A stretch of 64,000 nt of DNA from Acidobacteriota bacterium (GTDB lineage: Bacteria; Acidobacteriota; Terriglobia; UBA7540). A program made the position numbers and the translations under genes. This document shows positions 49,770-57,312 of the stretch, piece after piece. The stretch is from assembly GCA_021817045.1 (NCBI GenBank), contig JAKAWG010000016.1:1-64000 (forward strand), written 5' to 3'. The notes under the pieces are model-generated. The model searched no databases and was not told the origin of the DNA. It worked only from the letters and a program-made list of their open reading frames with translations. The first letter of the stretch is position 1. Each line of letters opens with the position of its first letter.

Positions 49770-50134
49770 TCATGCGGCGCGTCGAAAGACTGATTGGTTT
49801 GGTCCTTCTTGCCGGCGTGTTGGCTTCGGCGGCAACGGTTTTGGCGGGTGGTGTGCTGTTTCTATGGCATCACGGTTCAGACCCCGTTCATTACCGCGTG
49901 TTTCGTGGAGAGCCCTCCGACCTCAAGACCTTTGAAGGGATTTGGGAAGAAGTTCTGCACGGCTCAGGTCGGGGAGTTATCCAGTTTGGGTTGATCATGC
50001 TGGTCGCCGTTCAATTGGTTCGGGTGGGTTTAACCGGCATTCTATTTGGCTTGATTCGCGATAGAGCTTTTGTGGTTATCACGTTTTTGGTTTTAGGTCT
50101 GTTGACGTATGCGTTGTTTCTCGTGGGACGCTGA
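49760..50134 (+). CDS. DUF1634 family membrane protein
   Basis: 124 aa with three membrane helices: LIGLVLLAGVLASAATVLAG, IQFGLIMLVAVQLVRVGLTG and VVITFLVLGLLTYALFL. The DUF1634 family is a known neighbour of TauE/SafE genes and probably an accessory subunit. Overlap with the transporter (10 bases) supports coupling. The second transporter copy lacks this partner. Confidence 0.82.
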   Translation: MALIMRRVERLIGLVLLAGVLASAATVLAGGVLFLWHHGSDPVHYRVFRGEPSDLKTFEGIWEEVLHGSGRGVIQFGLIMLVAVQLVRVGLTGILFGLIRDRAFVVITFLVLGLLTYALFLVGR

Positions 50135-50180
50135 GCGCTTGGAGTTCCTGCATTCGGGGTTCGGTGTGCCGGGTCTTGGA

Positions 50181-50264
50181 CAGCCCCGAAGGGGCGCTCA
50201 ATCCCAGCCCAGGCCAACGGCCTGGGTTGAGCCCCGTCCCCCGAATTCGAGCCCTGGAAGGGCG
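50181..50264. repeat. REP-like palindromes left of the RAYT gene
   Basis: Three short hairpins: GCCCC-GAA-GGGGC (50183-50195), CCCAGGCC-AAC-GGCCTGGG (50208-50226) and GCCCT-GGA-AGGGC (50250-50262). Their position beside a Y1 transposase fits REP elements mobilised by a RAYT. Confidence 0.7.
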
Positions 50265-50285
50265 AACTAGACGTGAGGCACCCGT

Positions 50286-50737
50286 ATGGGTCAGGCTCTC
50301 AGTAGGCTTTACATTCAGCTGATCTTCAACACCAAAGGGCGCGAGCCGATGTTGCTGAGAGGTGTGCACGTCCAGATGCACGCTTATCTGGGCGGCGTCC
50401 TCAACCGTCACGACTGCCCAGCGATCCGGGTAGGCAGCAAGGCCGACCACGTACATGCTCTGTTTCGCCTCTCGAAGAACTGCTCACTGGCCGAGGTGGT
50501 GGAGGAGGTCAAGACCGGTTCCTCCCGCTGGATCAAGACGCGGGCCAGGGGACTGGGCGGCTCTCATTGGCAGGCCGGCTACGGAGGATTCTCAGTGAGC
50601 GCAGGCATTTGCATGAGGTCGCGGAGTACATCGAGCGGCACAAGTCACATCATCGGTCATTGAGCTTCCAGGATGAGTATCGACGGTTCCTGGAGCAGCA
50701 CGAGATCGAATATGACGAACGCTACGTGTGGGATTAA
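50286..50737 (+). pseudogene. Frameshifted REP-associated (RAYT/IS200-like) transposase
   Basis: MGQALSRLYIQLIFNTKGRE opens a Y1_Tnp domain; the HUH motif is DHVHALF. The frame continues to about 50600 (WQAGYGGFSVS) and then the homologous tail switches frame: ERRHLHEVAEYIERHKSHH, then SFQDEYRRFLEQHEIEYDER and YVWD, ending at the TAA at 50735-50737. One missing base near 50599-50604 explains the shift. The first frame runs on to a spurious stop at 50663. The probable catalytic Tyr (EYIERH) is in the lost part, so the enzyme is probably inactive. REP-like palindromes flank it. Confidence 0.8.
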
Positions 50738-50749
50738 GCCAGGATGGGG

Positions 50750-50840
50750 CGCCCTTTCAGGGCTGGATAGTTCGGAAAGCATCCCCGCTGACCCTGGGCG
50801 TTGCCCAGGGCTGGCATAGATCGGCCCTTGGGGCCTGCCA
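50750..50840. repeat. REP-like palindromes right of the RAYT gene
   Basis: CGCCCT-TTC-AGGGC near 50750, CCCTGGGC-GTT-GCCCAGGG (50792-50810) and GGCCC-TTG-GGGCC (50823-50835). The GNC-GCCC pattern resembles the left-hand set, consistent with paired REPs (BIME-like) around the transposase. Confidence 0.7.
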
Positions 50841-50852
50841 AAGGTAGAAACT

Positions 50853-50880
50853 CCCGGGCGGGGTTAAAACTCCGCCCTCC
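50853..50880. repeat. GGCGGGGTT-type palindrome before kinase copy 1
   Basis: GGGCGGGGTT-AA-AACTCCGCCC is an inverted repeat with one mismatch per arm, followed by TCC. A matching GGCGAGGTT-CA-AACCCCGCC followed by CTCCTA lies before transporter copy 2 (52538-52563). Both lie upstream of the duplicated cassettes, so a shared regulatory or repeat role is possible. Confidence 0.55.
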
Positions 50881-50904
50881 AGGTTTCGTCAAGGAGGTGT
50901 CGTC

Positions 50905-51747
50905 ATGGCGATTATAACCATTTCGCGCGGTTCGATGAGCGGGGGAGAGGCGCTGGCCAACTGCCTGGGCGCGACCCTGGGCTATCCGGTTCTTGCCCGC
51001 GAGGTGCTCATCGAGGCAGCCGCAAGGTTGGGTGTCTCTGAGGAACTCTTGAGGGAGAAAATCCAGACGACCTCGGGAGGCTTTGAGAAGCTGCGAGAAG
51101 ATCGCCGCATCTACCTCCTTGCGCTGCAATCGGCCTTAGCGGACCGGTGTGTCTCGGGCAACCTCATTTATCACGGAAATGCTGGCCATCTTCTGCTAAA
51201 GGGCCTGCCCACGCTTCTACGAGTGCGCCTGATTGCATCGATCGCCGCGCGCGTCCGCGCCGTTGTCGAGCGGCAGGGTTTGGATCCGGAGCCAGCCAGG
51301 GAGTACATCAAGTACGTTGATCAGGAACGCGTTGAATGGAACAAGTTTGTCTACGGCGTCGACTGGCGAGACCCGAAGAACTATGACCTCGTTGTCAACC
51401 TGCGAAATGTCAGCCTTCAGGCTGCCTGCGTCATGATCTCATCGGTGGTGATGCTGCCGACGTACACCAGTACTCCCGAAGTAAAGAAGCAGCTCCAGGA
51501 TTTCGCCTTGGCGTGCCGGGTCCAACTTGCTCTGGCTGTGGACCCGGGGTTCCGGGGACTGCCATTCGCTGTTCATGCCGATGGCGGAAAGGTGGAAATC
51601 TCCTGGCAGGCAGCTTCCGGCGCAGTGGGCGCGAGGCCGGCCCAGTTAAACAAAGACCTGATCAGGCACACGGCCATCTTGGTGGAAGGAGTGCGGGAAG
51701 TCACTCTGCTCCCTGAAAGAATCGAACCGCTCCCGCAAGCGGGATGA
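50905..51747 (+). CDS. Cytidylate-kinase-like protein with BON-like C-terminus, copy 1
   Basis: 280 aa, AAGGAGGT nine bases before ATG 50905. MAIITISRGSMSGGEALANC is a P-loop-like N-terminus of the cytidylate kinase-like family, with YPVLAREVLIEAAARLGVSE and LIYHGNAGHLLLKGLPTLLR typical. The last 80 residues resemble a BON-like alpha/beta domain (AVHADGGKVEISWQ). The P-loop is SRGSMSGG, lacking the usual GKG(S/T), so phosphotransfer is uncertain. It lies after the TauE/SafE-DUF1634 pair, with the RAYT remnant between. Substrate unknown. Confidence 0.8.
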   Translation: MAIITISRGSMSGGEALANCLGATLGYPVLAREVLIEAAARLGVSEELLREKIQTTSGGFEKLREDRRIYLLALQSALADRCVSGNLIYHGNAGHLLLKGLPTLLRVRLIASIAARVRAVVERQGLDPEPAREYIKYVDQERVEWNKFVYGVDWRDPKNYDLVVNLRNVSLQAACVMISSVVMLPTYTSTPEVKKQLQDFALACRVQLALAVDPGFRGLPFAVHADGGKVEISWQAASGAVGARPAQLNKDLIRHTAILVEGVREVTLLPERIEPLPQAG

Positions 51748-51779
51748 TTAGAGCCGGCGTGAAAACTCGTCGCAACTCG

Positions 51780-51866
51780 TTGACAGCCAAGCCGATCCGT
51801 AGTATTTTACGGTGTAGGTTCGAAGCACGGAAGTGGCCCCACGCTTACCCCGAAAAGTCGGGGTTT
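51780..51866 (+). promoter_or_regulatory. Promoter-like box and hairpin, possible small RNA
   Basis: TTGACA (51780-51785), 17 bases, TATTTT (51803-51808, 4 of 6), then about 40 bases later a perfect CCCCGA-AAAG-TCGGGG hairpin followed by TTT (51848-51866). The T-run is short. No reading frame is close behind. It could make a transcript of about 50 nucleotides. Confidence 0.35.
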
Positions 51867-52009
51867 CCCCTCTCTACAACCAGGTTGGGTGACTGCATGG
51901 AAGTTCGGAAACTTACCGTCAAGCGGCATGAGTATCTTGCTCATGCTCGCCTCCGCTCTTTGCTCCGGCGCATCGTGGCGAGTGCCCTACCCCGCTTAAC
52001 TCTTGGCAG

Positions 52010-52066
52010 TCCCCTCGCCCCCTCGGGGGAGACGGTGGCGAGCGTAGCGAGCCGGGTGAGGGGGTC
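52010..52066. repeat. GTGAGGG-type dispersed repeat
   Basis: CCCCTCGCCCCCTCGGGGGA at the left and CCGGGTGAGGGGG at the right, with GGCGAGC-GTA-GCGAGCC arms. It shares outer arms CCCTC/GAGGG with the copy in the NrfD-cytochrome gene (48174-48235). Confidence 0.6.
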
Positions 52067-52500
52067 GCCAGAGGCCATGATTGTAAAGAGTTATGCGGGA
52101 CACCGCACTCGAAACTCTCTAAACCGGAATGTTCTGTGTTCTCAGCATGATGGCGCGTCTAGCTCCCCCTCCGATTGCGCATTTTGGGTGCGCCCATGGC
52201 AGGCTTCATTCACACAAAAGAGCCCGGGGCTTCCTGATGTGTGCGCTGCTTACTATCGGAGGAAAAGAGGACAAAGGAAAAAGATTGTTTATGACGAACA
52301 AACTGCATTCAACCAGTTGAAACCAAAGGATAATTATCACGATCAATGACCAACAATCTCCCGAAGTCCACGTATCTAACGGATTCTAAATGATTAACTG
52401 GAATTGATTGTTGGCAAAAGCATAAGTTATAGAAAATACTGTATTTAGTCGGAAATGGCGAAATTGTTTGTGCAGAATGGGTGATTCACGTCTAGTTGGC

Positions 52501-52568
52501 GCGGGAGGAGCGAGAATAGCGCGAAGCGCCTCGCAACGGCGAGGTTCAAACCCCGCCCTCCTACCCGC
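52501..52568. other. Candidate structured RNA / three-way-junction palindrome
   Basis: Outer stem GCGGGAGGAG with CTCCT-A-CCCGC (one bulge) encloses two hairpins: CGAG-aata-GCGC-gaa-GCGC-CTCG and GGCGAGGT-TCAA-ACCCCGCC. It lies 47 bases before transporter copy 2. Not a tRNA. It could be an RNA control element of the downstream gene or simply another repeat. Confidence 0.45.
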
Positions 52569-52614
52569 GTGGTGAGAGGTCCGGTCTCATCAGTTGACTT
52601 GAAGGCGGTTGGGG

Positions 52615-53451
52615 ATGGGTAGTTGGATTTTCAGCTCGTATTTGTTGGGTGGCTCGCTCCTGGCAGGCTTGATTGGCTCCCTGACGGGCCTTGGAGGCGG
52701 GGTGCTTCTGGTTCCCATGCTCGTGCTGCTTTTTCATGTGAATGTGCGCTACGCCGTGGGAGCGTCACTCATCTCCGTGATCGCCACATCCTCCGGAGCC
52801 GCATCCGCATACCTCAGCGAGGGTTACACGAACCTTAGAATTGGCATGTTCTTGCAGGTTGCGGCCACATCGGGTGCTATCCTAGGGGCCGTCGTTGCGG
52901 AGCACCTTCATGCAGCGACGATCGCGATCATATTTGGAGCCGTCCTTCTATACTCCGCCTATCTTTCCTTTCGACGCCAGGAAGAAGCCGAGTTGGACCG
53001 TCCGTCCGACCCGCTGGCGGTTCGCCTGCAGATGGAAGGTAGCTACCCCGTCGCAGGTGGATGGAAATCCTACCGGGTATCCAACGTGGGCGGAGGATTT
53101 TCGTTGATGCTGGGTGCCGGCACGCTCTCAGGATTGTTGGGAATTGGCTCTGGAGCTGTGAAAGTGCTGGCGATGGATCAACTGATGCGCTTGCCGTACA
53201 AGGTCTCAACCACCACGAGCAATTTCATGATCGGTATCACCGCGGCGGCCAGCGCCGGAATTTATCTGCACCAAGGCTTTATCGACCCGGGCCTGACCAT
53301 GCCGGTGATGCTGGGAGTTTTTCTGGGCGCGTTCGGCGGCGCCAAGCTGTTGATGGCGGTTCCGACGAAGCCGCTCAGGATATTCTTTAGCTTCATCATC
53401 TTTATAATGGCTGCAGAGATGATTTATAGCGGCCTGACAGGGAAACTCTGA
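52615..53451 (+). CDS. TauE/SafE family sulfite/sulfonate exporter, copy 2
   Basis: 278 aa from ATG 52615 with AAGGCGG upstream, the same length as copy 1. Closely related to it throughout: GSLTGLGGGVLLVPMLVLLF, GASLISVIATSSGAASAYLS and EGYTNLRIGMFLQVAAT are shared with minor changes. Eight or so membrane helices. There is no DUF1634 partner; the kinase-like gene follows after 14 bases. A tandem duplicate that has diverged, with substrate unknown. Confidence 0.88.
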   Translation: MGSWIFSSYLLGGSLLAGLIGSLTGLGGGVLLVPMLVLLFHVNVRYAVGASLISVIATSSGAASAYLSEGYTNLRIGMFLQVAATSGAILGAVVAEHLHAATIAIIFGAVLLYSAYLSFRRQEEAELDRPSDPLAVRLQMEGSYPVAGGWKSYRVSNVGGGFSLMLGAGTLSGLLGIGSGAVKVLAMDQLMRLPYKVSTTTSNFMIGITAAASAGIYLHQGFIDPGLTMPVMLGVFLGAFGGAKLLMAVPTKPLRIFFSFIIFIMAAEMIYSGLTGKL

Positions 53452-53465
53452 GGAGGAAGTCCCTC

Positions 53466-54305
53466 ATGGCAATCATCACCATCTCGCGCGGTTCGATGAG
53501 CGGCGGCATGGCCTTCGCCGAGTGCCTGGCGGCAACACTGGGCTATCCGTCGCTCGCCCGAGAGGTTCTTGTGGAGGCTGCCGGGAAACTCGGTGTGCCC
53601 GAAGAGACGCTGCACGGCAAAATTGAAAGAAGCGCGAGGTTTTGGGAGCGCATGACGTCCGACCGGAGGATTTATCTCGTCGCCCTGCAATCCGCGCTCG
53701 CCGACGCCTCTGTCGGCGGAGATTTGATCTATCACGGTAATGCAGGGCACCTCTTGCTGAACGATCTCCCGACTGTGCTTCGCGTGCGGCTGATCGCGCC
53801 CCTGCCGATGCGTATCCGCGAGCTCATGAGCCGCAAAGGAATGGATTATCAGGCGGCGAAAGAATACATCAACATGATGGATGAGGAACGAGTGCGGTGG
53901 ACAAAATTTGTTTACGGCCTGGACTGGCGCGATCCGCGCAACTACGATCTGGTCATCAATCTCAAAAACGTTACGATTGAGACGGCGTGTGCCATGGTCT
54001 CGGCGGCTGTAAAGCTGCCGGCCTACGCGACCACCGAGGAAGTGAAGAAGAAGCTTCGCGACTTTTTGCTTGCGTGTCGGGTGAAGGTGGCTCTTGCGGC
54101 TAACCCGGAGACACGCGGCACTGCTTTCGAGGTGAAGGCTGACGGCGACGCGGTCGAGGTCTTCGGAGAGCTCGCAACGGGCGGCGTGCTAATCCGCAAA
54201 GCCGGACCTAGCGAAGAGGACGTTCGGCTGATTGCGCGAACTGTGGGCGGAGTGAAGGAAGCGACGGTCAATTTGCACCATTTCCCCGCGTTCCCAGACG
54301 CGTAA
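53466..54305 (+). CDS. Cytidylate-kinase-like protein with BON-like C-terminus, copy 2
   Basis: 279 aa with AGGAGGAAG before ATG 53466. The first 14 residues are identical to copy 1 (MAIITISRGSMSGG), and ALQSALADASVGGDLIYHGN and EERVRWTKFVYGLDWRDPRN parallel it. As in copy 1 there is no canonical GKGS/T loop. A BON-like end (AFEVKADGDAVEVFG) is followed by LIARTVGGVKEATVN. The pairing with a TauE/SafE gene in both copies suggests a shared job, unknown at present. Confidence 0.8.
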   Translation: MAIITISRGSMSGGMAFAECLAATLGYPSLAREVLVEAAGKLGVPEETLHGKIERSARFWERMTSDRRIYLVALQSALADASVGGDLIYHGNAGHLLLNDLPTVLRVRLIAPLPMRIRELMSRKGMDYQAAKEYINMMDEERVRWTKFVYGLDWRDPRNYDLVINLKNVTIETACAMVSAAVKLPAYATTEEVKKKLRDFLLACRVKVALAANPETRGTAFEVKADGDAVEVFGELATGGVLIRKAGPSEEDVRLIARTVGGVKEATVNLHHFPAFPDA

Positions 54306-54349
54306 GCCTGCGTGGGTTGGTCAGGCACGGAACGGAACGGCGAGACGAC

Positions 54350-54994
54350 ATGCAGGGCACGGCGAGTAAACCTGAGCGCGCTCCCAAGCCGCCAAAGCCT
54401 GGCGGATCGGATGTGCCTTTGTTCCCCATTTTCACGCGGCTTGGCGGCAGGCGGGTGCTGGTTGCTGGCGGAGGCGCGATGGCAACCGTCCGGGTACGGC
54501 AATTGCTCGCCGCGGGCGCGAACGTTACCGTGATTTCGCCCCGTTTCTGCGAGGAATTGCGGAGCCTGGCGCGGAGCCAAAGGCGGAGGATCGAGTTAGT
54601 GAGGAGGGAATTGCGGCGAACGGATGTGACGCGCGAGTTCGTCATCGTCGTTGGTGCTACGAACGATCCTGTGACGCAGCTTGTTCTGGCCGATGAGGCG
54701 GAGAAGGCTGGCTTGCTTTACAACGTCGTGGACGCGCCCGACCGGTGCAATTATTTCACGCCGGCGGTTGTTGAAAGGGGCGGGCTCCAGATCGCCATAT
54801 GCAGCAGCGGACAGAGTCCGGTCTTATCCGGCCGCATGCGTCAGTTGCTGGACCAGGCGCTGCCGAAAGAAACGGGTGAATGGGTGGCCCTCCTCGGAGA
54901 ACTGCGTGAAAGATTGAAAAGAGCCTTTCCACGCGATTTGAAGAGGCGGAAAGAGCTCATCAACGAATTTATTGAAAGGGTGACACAGTCATGA
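54350..54994 (+). CDS. Siroheme synthase N-domain (precorrin-2 dehydrogenase/ferrochelatase)
   Basis: 214 aa. PLFPIFTRLGGRRVLVAGGG, with the NAD-binding GGGAMATVRVRQLLAAGANV, then the family segments LLYNVVDAPDRCNYFTPAVV and LQIAICSSGQSPVLSGRMRQ. This is the CysG(N)/Met8 dehydrogenase that turns precorrin-2 into sirohydrochlorin, and in some homologues inserts iron. It lacks the C-terminal methyltransferase, which is the next gene, overlapping by 4 bases. An in-frame start at 54317 exists; ATG 54350 is preferred, with weak ribosome binding signals. Confidence 0.88.
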   Translation: MQGTASKPERAPKPPKPGGSDVPLFPIFTRLGGRRVLVAGGGAMATVRVRQLLAAGANVTVISPRFCEELRSLARSQRRRIELVRRELRRTDVTREFVIVVGATNDPVTQLVLADEAEKAGLLYNVVDAPDRCNYFTPAVVERGGLQIAICSSGQSPVLSGRMRQLLDQALPKETGEWVALLGELRERLKRAFPRDLKRRKELINEFIERVTQS

Positions 54995-55938
54995 TTTCTC
55001 ATGAGTGGCGTAAGGGCTTGCAGCCCACCCATAGTGATGAAAATGGTCCATCTCGTCACCCCCGCGAAGGCGGGGGTCCAGCTTCCTGGATTCCCGCTTT
55101 CGCGGGAATGACTCGCAAAGAGCGCCCTCCCAAAGAGCACACTCCGGGCAAGGTTTACATCGTCGGGGCGGGGCCAGGGGCGCACGATTTAATCACGCTA
55201 CGAGGGCTTAGAGCGCTGCGCTTGGCCGACGTCGTTTTTTACGACGCGCTCGTCAGCCCCGAGCTGCTGGCGGAAGCTCCGTCTGCGGATCTGATCTTCG
55301 TTGGCAAAAGGTGCGGACGCCATCCTGTTGAGCAGCACGAGACGGTCCGCATGATGATCGAGCGGGCCCGCAGGGGGGACATTGTGGTGCGCCTCAAGGG
55401 AGGCGATCCGATGATTTACGGCCGAGGAGGTGAAGAGGCCCTTGCCTGCAACGAAGCGCTTATCGAATACGAAATCATTCCCGGTGTCTGCTCGGCCTTG
55501 GGTGCGGCGAGCTTTGCCGGGATTCCGCTCACTCATCGTGGCGTCGCCTCATCGGTGGCTTTTGTAACCGCGCACAGCGCTGCCTGCTTGGGCAAGCCGG
55601 ATTTGAGTTGGGGTCATCTCGTAAAAGCCGTCGATACCCTGGTTATTTTCATGGGAGGCTCGTGGCTGGAACCCATCGCTTCCGCACTCGTGGGATTTGG
55701 CTTGCCGCCGGAAACGGCCGCGGCTGTCGTCAGCCATGCGACCCATGAGAATCAACAGACGGTTGTCGGATCGCTCCGGGACATCGCACAACGAGTAAAG
55801 GAAGCCCACTTGGCTACGCCGGTGTTGATCATTGTGGGGGCCGTGGCAGAGTTCGGCGAAACCCTTAACTGGTTTGAGCGCCAGCGCCTCGTGGCGTCAT
55901 GCACCGCTGCGGAGGATTTCCCGACTTCGGCACTTTGA
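54991..55938 (+). CDS. cobA: Uroporphyrinogen-III C-methyltransferase (SUMT)
   Basis: 315 aa from the ATGA overlap at 54991. The enzyme starts at about residue 53: GKVYIVGAGPGAHDLITLRG, DIVVRLKGGDPMIYGRGGEE and IEYEIIPGVCSALGAASFAG are the SAM-binding and GDPF-like motifs. It methylates C2 and C7 of uroporphyrinogen III, giving precorrin-2 for siroheme and corrinoids. Residues about 22-41 (HPREGGGPASWIPAFAGMT) are read from a dispersed palindromic repeat. ATG 55108 could be a repeat-free start, but its ribosome binding site is poor. Confidence 0.92.
   Translation: MISHEWRKGLQPTHSDENGPSRHPREGGGPASWIPAFAGMTRKERPPKEHTPGKVYIVGAGPGAHDLITLRGLRALRLADVVFYDALVSPELLAEAPSADLIFVGKRCGRHPVEQHETVRMMIERARRGDIVVRLKGGDPMIYGRGGEEALACNEALIEYEIIPGVCSALGAASFAGIPLTHRGVASSVAFVTAHSAACLGKPDLSWGHLVKAVDTLVIFMGGSWLEPIASALVGFGLPPETAAAVVSHATHENQQTVVGSLRDIAQRVKEAHLATPVLIIVGAVAEFGETLNWFERQRLVASCTAAEDFPTSAL
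55054..55112. repeat. CGTCACCCCC-type palindromic repeat in frame within cobA
   Basis: CACCCCCGCGAAGGCGGGGG hairpin, then ATTCCCGC-TTTC-GCGGGAAT. The sequence is a widespread intergenic repeat type that yields the PAFAGMT peptide when read through. Here it lies in the first 41 codons of cobA without a stop or shift. Confidence 0.85.
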
Positions 55939-56081
55939 GCGTCGCTGGAATCTTCGTGCGCGCGTCGCTCCTCTTGGGTCGGCGCCGCAAGCCTTACCAG
56001 CGCACTTCTTCCTAAGACCCCTTGCGCAGCGCGGACCGGAGGGCAAGGTCTATATCTCGGGAACAACGAATCTGCCTGATG

Positions 56082-56638
56082 GGATGAAAATGTGGGTGAT
56101 ACTCGGGCGTGAAAGAGAGCAGCATGATGCTCTCATAAGAACCGGGAAATTCCGCTCAGGCCCTTTCTATCGTGATGCCGCACTACCGATCACAGGACGT
56201 CAGCACCTTAAGTTCACTGCCTATTTCAACGGCGCGTGGCAGAACGCGAGGGTGCTCTCCTTGGTTGGCGAAGGCGGCACAAACCTCCGCGGAAAGCTTT
56301 TCAAGTTGACAGACCCGGACGTAATCGATAGCGACAAAATTCTCGACTCTAGGTTCACGCTTTCGATGCCTCCTATTACGCCCCAGGTGAAAGCTGTCGT
56401 CATCGTGAAACACGCGCATTTAAGTATTCCAGGCGTGGGACAGTCTGCAACGAGTGTCGAGGAGAACATCCGTATGTTCACAGTGCCTGGAACAGGCGTG
56501 AGACCAGCGAAGGGATGGAGCGCAATGCCAGCAGGACAAAGCCTTTACAGGGTAGCCTACGACTTCATTGACGGCGCCGCGGGCGAAAAGCAAGCAACTT
56601 GGTCAGTAGATATTGTTACCAAGCGGGTCAGTAGGTGA
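56082..56638 (+). CDS. Hypothetical protein, 185 aa, 5' end doubtful
   Basis: The frame is open from inside cobA (55832) and the coding look begins near 56043 with GKVYISGTTNLPDGMKMWVI, but there is no ATG, GTG or TTG between the cobA stop and 56082. ATG 56082 would cut the first strand of this beta-rich domain, so the 5' end may have been lost by deletion or the start is a rare codon. Remaining residues are soluble with a late KQATWSVDIVTKRVSR. I do not recognise a family. Confidence 0.4.
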
Positions 56639-56681
56639 ACAAGGCTGCCAAAATTTTCAGCGCAGCGCCGGGAAAGGTGTT

Positions 56682-57155
56682 GTGATCGCGGACCTCATCG
56701 GCGGGATCGGTGGTGTCTTAGGCATCGGGTCTGCGCTACGCACGTACTGGCTGACTCGACCCAAGATCACCCTGCTTCAACACCTCGCGTGGGGCCGCAC
56801 CGACTTCCACCGTCTCGGCAACCATCTGCAACTGGGCGTCACAATCCTTGTGGCGAATCCGCGGACAGTACCAAACGCAATCGTAAAGTGGTCCGCCGAA
56901 ATAGAACTTGCAGACGGCAGGAAGCGCATCGTTGAGATGCCGATGGGTAAGCTGGCGGGTGCAGGGAAGGAACCATCGCCCTACGGCACCGTTCCTATAA
57001 CTGTCCCTCCGTTTTCGTGCGTCCCCGTCACTCTCTGTTTATTCGACCTTCCACCAGACACCCGGGTCCCTTTGGACTTGAGGGTTATCGCGACGGATCT
57101 GCGCGGTCGCAAGCACCGGGGCGGGAAGATCTCGGCAAATCTGGAACGCGCTTAA
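56682..57155 (+). CDS. Hypothetical protein, 157 aa
   Basis: From GTG 56682 with GGGAAAGG upstream. IADLIGGIGGVLGIGSALRT is a hydrophobic N-terminal helix (anchor or signal-like), then a beta-rich domain (HLQLGVTILVANPRTVPNAI, VKWSAEIELADGRKRIVEMP, FDLPPDTRVPLDLRVIATDL). No family recognised. It starts 44 bases after the previous gene, so the two may form a unit that separates cobA from the CbiA-type gene. Confidence 0.5.
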   Translation: MIADLIGGIGGVLGIGSALRTYWLTRPKITLLQHLAWGRTDFHRLGNHLQLGVTILVANPRTVPNAIVKWSAEIELADGRKRIVEMPMGKLAGAGKEPSPYGTVPITVPPFSCVPVTLCLFDLPPDTRVPLDLRVIATDLRGRKHRGGKISANLERA

Positions 57156-57312
57156 CGAGGCCCCGGCAGATGAGCGTGGGTCTAACCGTTTCGTCAGAGC
57201 CAAGGATGAACGACGGGACAGGAGGGTAAGGTGCGGGCCTATCGTGCCTGACTTGCTCCGCAATGTCCGGACGGCCCTTCCCGTGGTCTCGTGATTTCTG
57301 CGCCGCCGTGGG

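Larger units (their letters stand above)
51748..52614. other. Large geneless region between the two cassettes
   Basis: About 870 bases. A long frame (51744-52349) passes through a dispersed repeat and low-complexity sequence and shows no family, so I do not call it a gene. The region holds a promoter-like site with a hairpin (51780-51866), a GTGAGGG-type repeat (52010-52066), an AT-rich stretch at about 52240-52490 unlike its surroundings, and a structured palindrome (52501-52568). It resembles an insertion scar or decayed gene. Confidence 0.45.

Noticed and set aside
51744-52349. Possible 201-aa gene after kinase copy 1
   Set aside because: The frame includes a dispersed repeat and an AT-rich stretch, has no recognisable domain and no good ribosome binding site; it is treated as a chance frame.
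52501-52568. Possible tRNA
   Set aside because: The outer stem and a TTCAAA motif recall a tRNA, but the T-arm stem does not pair, no anticodon arm of the right size exists and the loop sizes are wrong.
53952-57240. Cobalamin riboswitch upstream of the tetrapyrrole genes
   Set aside because: The spacer before 54350 is only 44 bases and the genes overlap; no B12-box-like sequence was recognised.
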